Positions 34,062 through 42,070 of a stretch of DNA of 64,000 nucleotides are shown in pieces. The notes below the pieces were generated by a model, which was not told where the DNA came from, made no database searches, and saw nothing but the letters and a program-made list of their open reading frames with translations. The stretch is from MW101C3 sp943367595 (lineage in GTDB: Bacteria; Cyanobacteriota; Cyanobacteriia; PCC-6307; Cyanobiaceae), in contig CALRJS020000012.1 in NCBI GenBank assembly GCA_943367595.1, forward strand, positions 29,614-93,613, in the 5' to 3' direction. The translations under genes were made by a program, and so were the position numbers. How positions within the stretch are numbered: the first letter of the stretch is position 1; each line of letters opens with the position of its first letter.

Positions 34062-35780
34062 TCAGTGCCCTCCTCCCGTGCCGAAGCTGATCGAAGACCC
34101 TACGGCTTCGGCTGGAGCATGCTGATCACGGTCGCGCACGGTCAAGAGGGTTTGCAGCAACCCTTCCGCACACAGCTGGGTGTAGCGGCTGCGAATGGCC
34201 GCGTCCGTGCGGCGGCAATGCTGGATGGCTCGCTCCCGAGCCCCAGGCACGCTGCCGTGATAATCGAAACGCACCACCACTGGCACCGGCAGCCCGCGTG
34301 ACACATTCAATCCCTTGAAGATCTTCACACCCACATCCATGTCCGCGGAGCCTTCCTCCAGGGTGTCCATGTGGGCGAAGTAAGTGAGATTGCGCAGATG
34401 AATCTCCTTGAAACCAATGCCAACGCCAATGAAGCGCTCGGCATGGCCAGCATCCACATAGGCAGCCTCGTGATAAGTGCGCACATAATCGATCTGGGAA
34501 AGATTGTGCTCCAGCAGCCGGGCCACAAGCGCCACCATGCCATCGTCGGGTTCCCCGGGAGCCGCCTGGCGCACCAGTGAGAGCAGCTTGTGGCGGGCAG
34601 CCTCAGGAGTCAGGGCCTGGGTGTCGTCGTAGGCCTGGCGGGCATCCAGCCAGCGCTCCAGATCCGTGGTGCCATCGCTAGCCGGAACATGCACGCGGAT
34701 GGCATCGGTATCGGTGTCCATGCCGATCAGCAGCAGATCCACCGAAGCGCCGCAGCAGAAGCTGTTTTCCACCGCCTGCTGGAAGTCGCGGAGGCGGGCA
34801 AGGGCAGAGGCGGCGGCCAGCACATCATTGGAGCCGTGGGCGGCGCAACCCTCGTGCAGCGGATCCCGGGAACTGAAGTGATACAACGCCACCTTGAGGT
34901 AGCGGGTGGGCTCGTGGGCAGGATTCGGCCGACCCTCGCGGTAACGCAGGTGCTCAGTCTTCACCCAGCGGTCCACCGTGTTCTCCACATCCAGCAGGGC
35001 GCCGGCGTGGGGCCGGCGGCGCACGGAGCTGAACGGCAGGCGCAGCGCGTAGGTGATCGCGTGGGCCAGACGCCCATCGGCGCAGGGCGTCACATCGAGC
35101 AGATGGAAACCGCACGCGAGCAGGAAGGCATTGAAGGCCTCAGCCGCCGGCGTTCCATCCTGAGCTTCAAGTGGATCTTCACGGAAGAAGGCGCCGCTCA
35201 CCTGTTCATAGGTTTCGAACACGCACCATGCGAACAGGGTGCGCATGTCGAGCTGCTGCACCCAGGCCGACTCCAGGATGGGCAGGGGCAGCTCAAAGCC
35301 CAGTTCGGCGGCAGCGTGCTGCTGGGCCTGGGCGATGAAATCGGGTTCGTGCTGAAGCGCCGAGAGCCGCTTGAGCACCGGCACGATGCGGTCGAAGGCC
35401 CCCTTCACCTGGGCGTCGTAGGCGTGCAGGCGTTCGTTGGCAGCGGGATCTGTGAGCGGGTGAAGCGCCCCCGCTGGCAGCGGACGGCGGCCGCGCATGG
35501 GCCGGGTGGGACGGAACGGGCCGCGGGCGCCCGCCTTGGCGCGGGCCAGAGACAGCGGATCGGCAGCCCGGAGGATGGATTCGGGAGCGAGCGAGCGCAA
35601 CTCCTGTGGAGCCGCCCGCATGAGTGACTCGGGCGCGATCGCCTGGATACCGGTCTGGTCCTGACGGCGCCGCGGAGCCGTGGGAGCCAGAGGCCTCTCA
35701 ACGGAGGGATAGCGGCGCGAAGAAGCCAACGTCAGCAGTCGAGCGAAGGGACGAAACGAAGCATCAACCGCGGGCACCAC
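34062..35780 (-). CDS. csoSCA: Carboxysomal carbonic anhydrase CsoSCA
   Basis: A 572-residue epsilon-type (beta-related) carbonic anhydrase that makes CO2 from bicarbonate inside the carboxysome. The catalytic Cys-x-Asp-x-Arg is seen in TPCADGRLAH, and the other zinc ligands in LHEGCAAHGSND. The first 100 or so residues are Arg/Pro-rich and disordered, as in relatives that use this region to bind RuBisCO. The start is a GTG at 35780 or 35777, overlapping the csoS2 end by up to 17 bp. Confidence 0.96.
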   Translation of the reverse strand: MVPAVDASFRPFARLLTLASSRRYPSVERPLAPTAPRRRQDQTGIQAIAPESLMRAAPQELRSLAPESILRAADPLSLARAKAGARGPFRPTRPMRGRRPLPAGALHPLTDPAANERLHAYDAQVKGAFDRIVPVLKRLSALQHEPDFIAQAQQHAAAELGFELPLPILESAWVQQLDMRTLFAWCVFETYEQVSGAFFREDPLEAQDGTPAAEAFNAFLLACGFHLLDVTPCADGRLAHAITYALRLPFSSVRRRPHAGALLDVENTVDRWVKTEHLRYREGRPNPAHEPTRYLKVALYHFSSRDPLHEGCAAHGSNDVLAAASALARLRDFQQAVENSFCCGASVDLLLIGMDTDTDAIRVHVPASDGTTDLERWLDARQAYDDTQALTPEAARHKLLSLVRQAAPGEPDDGMVALVARLLEHNLSQIDYVRTYHEAAYVDAGHAERFIGVGIGFKEIHLRNLTYFAHMDTLEEGSADMDVGVKIFKGLNVSRGLPVPVVVRFDYHGSVPGARERAIQHCRRTDAAIRSRYTQLCAEGLLQTLLTVRDRDQHAPAEAVGSSISFGTGGGH

Positions 35781-38211
35781 CGGAAACGGTGATCAGGGAG
35801 CCCTTGTCCGTGCCACCGCTGGAGCCGGTCACGCGGCTCACCGGCTGGGCAATCTCATCGTTGCGCTTCGGCTGAACAGGAGCCATGGCGGACATCGGAC
35901 CGGAGCGGGTGGGATTGCGGCGACGGGCCGAAACTCCCTCCGTGCCGGTGACACGCTTGCCCCGGTCCCAGTCATCGCCGGTGATGTGCAGGCCGGCAGA
36001 GATGCCTTCGCCAGTCACCCGTGAGAGCGGGCGTTCGCCCTCTGCCGCTTCAGCGAGCGGGGGAGCAGAAACCACCGCAGGGCCAGGTGCCATGGCCATG
36101 CGCCGGGCCATCGGGATGGTGGCGGCCACGCTGGGGCTGGTGGGGCGGTCGAAGCGGAACTGCTCGGTGCCGGTGACTTTGTCACCGGCCAGATCAAAAG
36201 GGCCGGTGATCCTGGCGCTGGTTTCGTAGCGGGTTCCCGTCACGGCGTGGCTTCGTTCCCGCTGCTGATGGGCGGCGCGGGCCGGCGACTGCACGCTGAA
36301 CTGCTGCCACGGCTGGGTCTCGAGCGGCTGAGGGAAATCGGCCTCATGGCCCTCGGCGGCACCGCAGGCTTCGTTGAACTGGTCGGCACCCACGTAAGGG
36401 GTGCCGGTGACCGGCTCGCAGGCACCCTTGGAAGCGCCGGTCATGATGCCACCGATGCCGGGTTGAAGGCCGCTGAGGCGCGGCCCCGGGGTGCCCATGC
36501 CGACGGGGACTCTCTGGCGGATCGTGCGGACCGCTTCGGGTGCACACCAGCCAGAAGCCTGCTCAAGGCCGGCATAGGGAGTGCCGGTGACGGCCTTGCA
36601 GGTGCCGGGCTCATCGCCGGTGACCTTGGAAGAACGGCCGGTGCTGGTGCCGGAGACGATCTGCTGCTTGCCGGTGAGGCTGAAGCCCACCTTGGCCGCT
36701 TCCGGCTCGGGGCGCGCCCCGCAGAAACCTTCGTACTGCTGGCTGCCGATGTATTCATCACCGGTGACCCGGCGGCAGGTGCCCGGCTCGTTGCCGGTGA
36801 CCTTTTCGGAGCGGCCCACGAGAGTACCGGTGATGCCGGTGCCCCGGAGGGTGTGCACCTGGCCAACCTTCGCCGGCGCCTGACCGGGGCTGGCGATCGA
36901 GTCGTTGCCCACGTACTGGGTGCCGGTGGTGCGCACCGAGGCACCGTGCTCGTCACCGGTGACCTTCTCGGAGCGACCCACCATCACACCGGAGACGGGG
37001 CGGCCGCCGAGGGTCTGGCTGAGGCCCACCTTGCGGGGGCTGGGTGAACCGGTGGTGCCGCAGTAAGCCGCCGCCTGGTTGGCGGAGATGTATTCGGTGC
37101 CGGTGATCGACTTGCAGGTACCGGGCTCGTCGCCTGTGACCTTCTCAGAGCGGCCGACTTCGTTGCCGGTGACACGGTTGCCATGGGTGGTGGCAGTGAC
37201 GCGCACCTTGGCGGGCTGCAGGGGAGTGGGCTCGTTCTGACAGAACAGGCGGAAGACGTCGGCGCCCATGTATTCGGTGCCGGTGACCGCCCGGCAGGTG
37301 CTGGCCTCGTTGCCGGTGGTCTTCTCGGAACGGTTGGCCTGGGTACCCGTCACCACCTGGCCACGGGTGGTTTCGCTGGCGCCCACCTTCCAGGTGGCGT
37401 CCTGAGCGCCGACAGGCCGGTTGGCGCCACGACGGGGGCCGCAGGGCCGCGAGGTGCCACCGCAAGGACCCACGGCGCCGGCACCGTTCCTGCTCTTGAG
37501 GTCGCGAAGGCGCTGAGCAAGTTCGCGGCTGCTCATCTCGGGGTTGCCTTGCCGCACGACGGCGGCTGTGCCGTTGGACCCGTTGGTGGCAGCGGACTTT
37601 CCGTGCTTGGAGAGGGCTTCGCGACGGGCCAGGCCCCGGGCACGGCTGGGATTGTGCTGAGCCACCCGGCGATTGCCGGAAAGGCGGCGATCGTCGCTGC
37701 GGCTGGGAGAGCTGATCGAGCCAAGGCCGGCGGTACGGCCGCTGCTGAGCGACCAAGTAGCTGAAGCCGCAGGACGTTCAACCGGATCAGCCGCGGCGCC
37801 CTTGCCCCTGCATTTGCAATCGGCTGGCTTGGCGGCAACAGGAGTGGATGGAACGTCCTTGCGGGTGCGATCGCGGCTGGTGTCGGCTCGCTTTCCCTTC
37901 TTGCTGAGGGCTTCGCGGCGGGCCAGCACCAGATCCCTGCTGGGGTTGGCGATGCGCGACGGAATCGAGCGCTGGCTGGATCCACTGGGAGCGGCGCCGA
38001 GCTGTTCAAAGCGGGGCGAGCGGCGCTCGGGAGCGGAGACAACGGCAGCGGGTTTGGGCGGGGCCGCTTCCACAGTGCGGGCGGGGCGAGCTTCGGCAGC
38101 ACCACGCACCCGGTTGGGGCTTGAGGAATAACGCTTCTCAGCAGACTTTCCGGCGGTGGAAAGTGCCAATCGACGTGCCAGTGCCGCTTCGCGACTGGAT
38201 TGAGTTGCCAT
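35764..38211 (-). CDS. csoS2: Carboxysome scaffold protein CsoS2
   Basis: An 815-residue intrinsically disordered scaffold linking RuBisCO to the shell. The N-region (to about 215) has four basic repeats of the type ARRLALSTAGKSA, ARREALSKKGKRA and ARREALSKHGKSA, the last degenerate; these bind RuBisCO. The middle region has six repeats built on VTGDEPGTC..VTGTEY followed by a second Cys; the third repeat has lost both cysteines. The C-region keeps ITGDDWDRGKRVTGTEG and the conserved tail ending SGGARG. The ATG at 38211 is used since homology (MATQSSREAALARR) begins there. I saw no obvious programmed-frameshift signal, so only the full-length form is expected. Confidence 0.96.
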   Translation of the reverse strand: MATQSSREAALARRLALSTAGKSAEKRYSSSPNRVRGAAEARPARTVEAAPPKPAAVVSAPERRSPRFEQLGAAPSGSSQRSIPSRIANPSRDLVLARREALSKKGKRADTSRDRTRKDVPSTPVAAKPADCKCRGKGAAADPVERPAASATWSLSSGRTAGLGSISSPSRSDDRRLSGNRRVAQHNPSRARGLARREALSKHGKSAATNGSNGTAAVVRQGNPEMSSRELAQRLRDLKSRNGAGAVGPCGGTSRPCGPRRGANRPVGAQDATWKVGASETTRGQVVTGTQANRSEKTTGNEASTCRAVTGTEYMGADVFRLFCQNEPTPLQPAKVRVTATTHGNRVTGNEVGRSEKVTGDEPGTCKSITGTEYISANQAAAYCGTTGSPSPRKVGLSQTLGGRPVSGVMVGRSEKVTGDEHGASVRTTGTQYVGNDSIASPGQAPAKVGQVHTLRGTGITGTLVGRSEKVTGNEPGTCRRVTGDEYIGSQQYEGFCGARPEPEAAKVGFSLTGKQQIVSGTSTGRSSKVTGDEPGTCKAVTGTPYAGLEQASGWCAPEAVRTIRQRVPVGMGTPGPRLSGLQPGIGGIMTGASKGACEPVTGTPYVGADQFNEACGAAEGHEADFPQPLETQPWQQFSVQSPARAAHQQRERSHAVTGTRYETSARITGPFDLAGDKVTGTEQFRFDRPTSPSVAATIPMARRMAMAPGPAVVSAPPLAEAAEGERPLSRVTGEGISAGLHITGDDWDRGKRVTGTEGVSARRRNPTRSGPMSAMAPVQPKRNDEIAQPVSRVTGSSGGTDKGSLITVSGGARG

Positions 38212-38329
38212 ATCCGCCCGGTAAGGAAAGTGCCAGTGAAGGTTCTTTGCGCGCAGCGTCAGACCGATCGCCCGTGCGATGCGGTGCTGGACAGAACTGG
38301 GAGCGTTTGGAGTGAAAGGAAGGGGACAA

Positions 38330-38349
38330 GGTCCCGCCGAAGCGGGACC
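38330..38349 (-). other. UUCG-loop hairpin between cbbS and csoS2
   Basis: A perfect 8-bp GC-rich inverted repeat with a 4-base loop (TTCG on the transcribed strand) begins about 10 bases after the cbbS stop codon. There is no long T-run. An mRNA 3'-end stabiliser or leaky terminator that keeps RuBisCO message above scaffold message is the likeliest role. Confidence 0.7.
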
Positions 38350-38358
38350 CAAGCCGCT

Positions 38359-38700
38359 TCAGCGCGCTTCGAAAACCACGAAGCAGGCACCCTGGCTCTG
38401 GGTGTAGGCGTCGTAGCCCACCAGACGCACATGGTGATCGGGGTAGGCACGATGGCAGGCCTCGAGCTCACTCACGATCACGCCCAGATCCTTCTCGCCG
38501 AAGAAGGGCAGTTTCCAGTACGACCAGTAGGTGGCCATGGAACGGCTGGGGTGGACATGCTCAACGAGCGGGCTCCAACCCTGGGCAATGATGTAAGCGA
38601 TCTGGTCGTAGATCTCGTCCTGGGACATCGGCGGAAGAAAGCCGAAGGTCTCCAGAGTGGCGACTGTTTGATAGTCACCCACGGTGCTCTTGAAGGGCAT
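38359..38700 (-). CDS. cbbS: RuBisCO small subunit, Form IA
   Basis: A 113-residue small subunit of the L8S8 enzyme. It begins MPFKSTVGDYQTVATLETFG with LPPMSQDEIYDQIAYII, and has TYWSYWKLPFFGEKD and VRLVGYDAY. It sits between cbbL and csoS2, bounded by hairpins on both sides. Confidence 0.98.
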   Translation of the reverse strand: MPFKSTVGDYQTVATLETFGFLPPMSQDEIYDQIAYIIAQGWSPLVEHVHPSRSMATYWSYWKLPFFGEKDLGVIVSELEACHRAYPDHHVRLVGYDAYTQSQGACFVVFEAR

Positions 38701-38744
38701 GGGGGTCCTTGAAGTGGAGGGGAAGGTTCAGAGGAGCTCCGCAG

Positions 38745-38769
38745 TGGCGGTGAAACAGGTTCACCGCCA
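38745..38769 (-). other. 10-bp-stem hairpin between cbbL and cbbS
   Basis: A perfect 10-bp inverted repeat (TGGCGGTGAA / TTCACCGCCA) with a 5-base loop begins about 17 bases after the cbbL stop codon and ends 45 bases before cbbS. Position and strength suggest stabilisation or processing of the cbbL message. Confidence 0.7.
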
Positions 38770-38786
38770 GAACGGACTGGGGAAAA

Positions 38787-40199
38787 TCAGCCGACGTCGA
38801 GCTTGTCGACGGTGTCGAACTCGAACTTGATTTCCTTCCAGGTTTCGAGAGCGATCGCCAGCTCAGGGCTGTGCTTGGCGGCTTCCGTGAGGATGTCGCG
38901 GCTCTCCTTCTCGATCTCGCGACCGGCGTTGCGGGCCTTGACGCAGGCCTCGAGGGCCACACGGTTGGCGGCGGCGCCAGCGGCGGAACCCCAGGGGTGG
39001 CCGTGGGTGCCACCACCGAACTGCAGCACGGAATCGTCGCCGAAGATCGCCACGAGTGCGGGCATGTGCCACACGTGGATACCGCCGGAAGCCACCGCGA
39101 AGACGCCGGGCATGGAGCCCCAATCCTGGTCGAAGAAGTTACCGCGGCTGCGATCTTCAGGAACGAAGGATTCGCGCAGCTGGTCGATGAAGCCCAGGGT
39201 GGTCTGGCGATCACCTTCGAGCTTGCCCACCACGGTGCCGGTGTGCAGCTGGTCACCACCGGAGAGACGCAGGCACTTGGCCAGCACCCGGAAGTGGATG
39301 CCGTGCTTGGGATGGCGGTCGATCACCGCGTGCATGGCGCGGTGAATGTGCAGCAACATGCCGTTCTTACGGCACCACTTCGACAGACCGGTGTTGGCGG
39401 TGAAGCCACCGGTGATGTAGTCGTGCATGATGATCGGCTGACCCAGTTCTTTGGCGAACTCGGCCCGCTCGTACATCTCTTCAGGAGTGGCTGCGGTGCA
39501 GTTGAGATAGTGACCTTTGCGCTCGCCGGTTTCCTGTTCCGCCGATTTCACAGCTTCTGCCACGAACTCGAAACGGTTCTGCCAGCGCTGGAAGGGCTGG
39601 GAGTTGATGTTTTCGTCGTCCTTGGTGAAGTCAAGGCCGCCGCGGAGGCACTCATAGACCACCCGGCCGTAGTTCTTACCGGAAAGGCCGAGCTTGGGCT
39701 TGATGGTGCAACCGAGCAGGGGACGGCCGTACTTGTTCATCCGGTCGCGTTCGACGCAGATGCCGTTCGGCGGGCCGGGGCAGGTCTTGATGAAGGCCAT
39801 CGGGAAGCGGATGTCTTCCAGACGGAGGTGGCGCAGGGCCTTGAAGCCGAACACGTTGCCCACCAGGGAGGTAAGCACGTTGGTGATCGAACCTTCCTCG
39901 AACAGATCGAGGGGATAGGCGATGAAGGCATAGAAGGATTCCTTGTCGCCAGGAACGTCTTCGATGCGGTAGCAGCGGCCTTTGTAGAAGTCGAGATCGG
40001 TGAGGAGCTCGGACCACACAGTGGACCAGGTGCCGGTGGAAGATTCAGCGGCCACGGCGGCAGCCACTTCTTCCTTGGGAACGCCTTCCTGGCCGGTGAC
40101 CTTGAAGCAGGCCAGCAGGTCGGTGTCGAGGGGAACGTAGTCGGGAGTCCAGTACGTATCTCTGTACTCCTTGACCCCGGCGTCGTACTTCTTGCTCAT
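38787..40199 (-). CDS. cbbL: RuBisCO large subunit, Form IA
   Basis: A 470-residue catalytic subunit fixing CO2 to ribulose 1,5-bisphosphate in the carboxysome. Active-site blocks are present: TIKPKLGLSGKNYGR, GGLDFTKDDEN with the carbamylated Lys, HIHRAMHAV, and GDDSVLQFGGGTHGHPWG. The C-terminus ends at KLDVG without the extended tail of red-type enzymes. Two strong hairpins follow it and cbbS. Confidence 0.99.
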   Translation of the reverse strand: MSKKYDAGVKEYRDTYWTPDYVPLDTDLLACFKVTGQEGVPKEEVAAAVAAESSTGTWSTVWSELLTDLDFYKGRCYRIEDVPGDKESFYAFIAYPLDLFEEGSITNVLTSLVGNVFGFKALRHLRLEDIRFPMAFIKTCPGPPNGICVERDRMNKYGRPLLGCTIKPKLGLSGKNYGRVVYECLRGGLDFTKDDENINSQPFQRWQNRFEFVAEAVKSAEQETGERKGHYLNCTAATPEEMYERAEFAKELGQPIIMHDYITGGFTANTGLSKWCRKNGMLLHIHRAMHAVIDRHPKHGIHFRVLAKCLRLSGGDQLHTGTVVGKLEGDRQTTLGFIDQLRESFVPEDRSRGNFFDQDWGSMPGVFAVASGGIHVWHMPALVAIFGDDSVLQFGGGTHGHPWGSAAGAAANRVALEACVKARNAGREIEKESRDILTEAAKHSPELAIALETWKEIKFEFDTVDKLDVG

Positions 40200-40272
40200 G
40201 GGGGAAATCTCGTTGTGGGTCGGGTGGGAAGGGGAAAGCTGGGCAGCCCGCGATTCAGGGGCGGTTCAGCTC

Positions 40273-40584
40273 TCAGTCCTTGGAGCCCAGACCGAAGCTG
40301 CTGTTGAGCGCCGGTTCGACTTCACGGTGCGGGCGGGCAATGATGTGGGCTGCCACGAGGCCGTCGCCAACACGCTCGCAGGCGTCAGCGCCAGCGCGAA
40401 CGGCAGCGTTGACAGCGCCGGTTTCACCGCGCACCAGCACGGTGACGTAGCCGCCGCCGACGAACTCACGACCGATCAGACGCACTTCTGCGGCTTTGGT
40501 CATCGCGTCGGCCGCTTCGATCGCGGGCACCAGGCCGCGGGTCTCGATCATGCCGAGGGCGATGCCCATGGTTTCATTCGCCAT
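40273..40584 (-). CDS. csoS1A: Major carboxysome shell hexamer CsoS1A
   Basis: A 103-residue BMC protein forming the shell facets. It contains GIALGMIETRGLVPAIEAAD and HIIARPHREVEP. The ATG at 40584 gives MANETMGIALGM, with GGAG about six bases upstream. It is the first gene of the carboxysome operon; csoS1D and ham1, often found upstream in relatives, are absent here. Confidence 0.97.
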   Translation of the reverse strand: MANETMGIALGMIETRGLVPAIEAADAMTKAAEVRLIGREFVGGGYVTVLVRGETGAVNAAVRAGADACERVGDGLVAAHIIARPHREVEPALNSSFGLGSKD

Positions 40585-40816
40585 TGACGACTCCGGAACT
40601 GTGAGGAGGAGGTTCGCTAGGAACACTGCTCTTCTGGGTACCCCTGCGTCAAGCGATTTGGGTGGCCCCTCCCATCACCGTCCATGGTGAAGCCGATAAG
40701 CGCTGCTCATGGGTTCCAGGTCGTTACGCCCTGTGAAGGAAACCGCTGATGCGGCCAGCTTTCCCCTCTCTTTGACGCCGGACGGATTAACCAGGAAGGG
40801 ACCAACACCCGTGCCC
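40585..40816. promoter_or_regulatory. Divergent promoter region, cso operon / chlN-chlB-chlL
   Basis: This 232-bp stretch separates the first genes of two long divergent operons, so promoters for both must lie here. I could not assign -10 or -35 elements or a regulator site with confidence, and no gene was recognised. Confidence 0.5.
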
Positions 40817-42070
40817 ATGGCCTCGACGCCAACCCTGCCGCCCTTGTTGCGTGAAAGCGGCCAGCGGGAGGTCTTTTGTGGTCTCACCTCGATCGTGTGG
40901 CTGCACCGCCGCATGCCGGATGCCTTCTTTCTTGTGGTGGGCTCCCGCACCTGCGCGCACCTGGTGCAGTCGGCGGCAGGGGTGATGATCTTCGCCGAAC
41001 CCCGCTTCGGCACAGCGATCCTGGGGGAAAGGGATCTGGCAGGCCTGGCCGATGCCAATGAAGAGCTCGACCGGGTGGTGAACGACCTGCTGGAGCGCCG
41101 GCCCGAAATCCGCACCCTGTTTCTGGTGGGCTCCTGCCCGTCGGAAGTGATCAAGCTCGATCTGGCCAAGGCGGCGGAGCGGATCAACACCCGCATGCGC
41201 GGCCGTGTCCGGGTAGTGAACTACTCAGGCAGTGGCATCGAAACCACCTTCACCCAGGGCGAAGACGGTGCCCTGAGTGCGCTGGTTCCGTTGCTGCCCA
41301 GCAGCGATGAAAGCCAGCTTTTGCTGGTGGGAACCCTGGCCGATGGCGTCGAGGACCGCTTCCTCACCCTGTTCGAGCGTCTGGGGGTCGGACCGGTGCG
41401 CAGCCTGCCGCCGCGCCAGTCGACCGATCTTCCCGCCGTTGGCCCCGGCACCAAGCTGCTGCTCGCCCAGCCCTTTCTCAGCGACACCGTGCGGGCGCTC
41501 GAGCGCCGCGGCGCCACCCGCCTCGCCAGCCCCTACCCCCTGGGGGTGGAGGGCAGCCGCGCCTGGATGGCCGCCGCCGCCGCCGCCTTCGGTGTCGACC
41601 CCGGCCTGGTGGCGGAGGTGCTCGATCCGCTGGTGGAGCGGGGCCGCCGGGCACTGGCTCCACTGCGACAGCAACTCGAAGGCAAGCGACTCTTCCTGAT
41701 GCCCGACTCCCAGCTGGAGATCCCGTTGGCCCGCTTCCTCAGCCGCGAATGCGGCATGGAGCTGGTGGAGGTGGGCACCCCCTATCTCGATCGCCCCCTG
41801 ATGGCGGAAGAGCTGGCCCTGCTGCCGGAGGGCACCCAGCTCAGTGAAGGCCAGGACCTGGAGCGGCAGCTGGAGCGGGTGCGCGCCGCCCGTCCCGATC
41901 TTGTGGTCTGCGGGCTGGGGATCGCCAATCCGCTGGAAGCGGAGGGCATCGCCACGAAGTGGTCGATCGAGCTCGTCTTCAGCCCCATCCACGGCATCGA
42001 CCAGGCCGCCGATCTCGCCGAATTGTTCGCCCGTCCGCTGCACCGCCGCCAACTCCTGAAATGGAACTGA
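40817..42070 (+). CDS. chlN: Light-independent protochlorophyllide reductase subunit N
   Basis: A 417-residue NifD-like subunit of dark-operative protochlorophyllide reductase (DPOR). Cysteines binding the N-B [4Fe-4S] cluster are seen in REVFCGLTSI, GSRTCAHLVQ and VGSCPSEVIKLDL. The ATG at 40817 is used (MASTPTLPPLL), although the frame is open upstream. It overlaps chlB by 10 bp and is divergent from the cso operon. Confidence 0.97.
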   Translation: MASTPTLPPLLRESGQREVFCGLTSIVWLHRRMPDAFFLVVGSRTCAHLVQSAAGVMIFAEPRFGTAILGERDLAGLADANEELDRVVNDLLERRPEIRTLFLVGSCPSEVIKLDLAKAAERINTRMRGRVRVVNYSGSGIETTFTQGEDGALSALVPLLPSSDESQLLLVGTLADGVEDRFLTLFERLGVGPVRSLPPRQSTDLPAVGPGTKLLLAQPFLSDTVRALERRGATRLASPYPLGVEGSRAWMAAAAAAFGVDPGLVAEVLDPLVERGRRALAPLRQQLEGKRLFLMPDSQLEIPLARFLSRECGMELVEVGTPYLDRPLMAEELALLPEGTQLSEGQDLERQLERVRAARPDLVVCGLGIANPLEAEGIATKWSIELVFSPIHGIDQAADLAELFARPLHRRQLLKWN

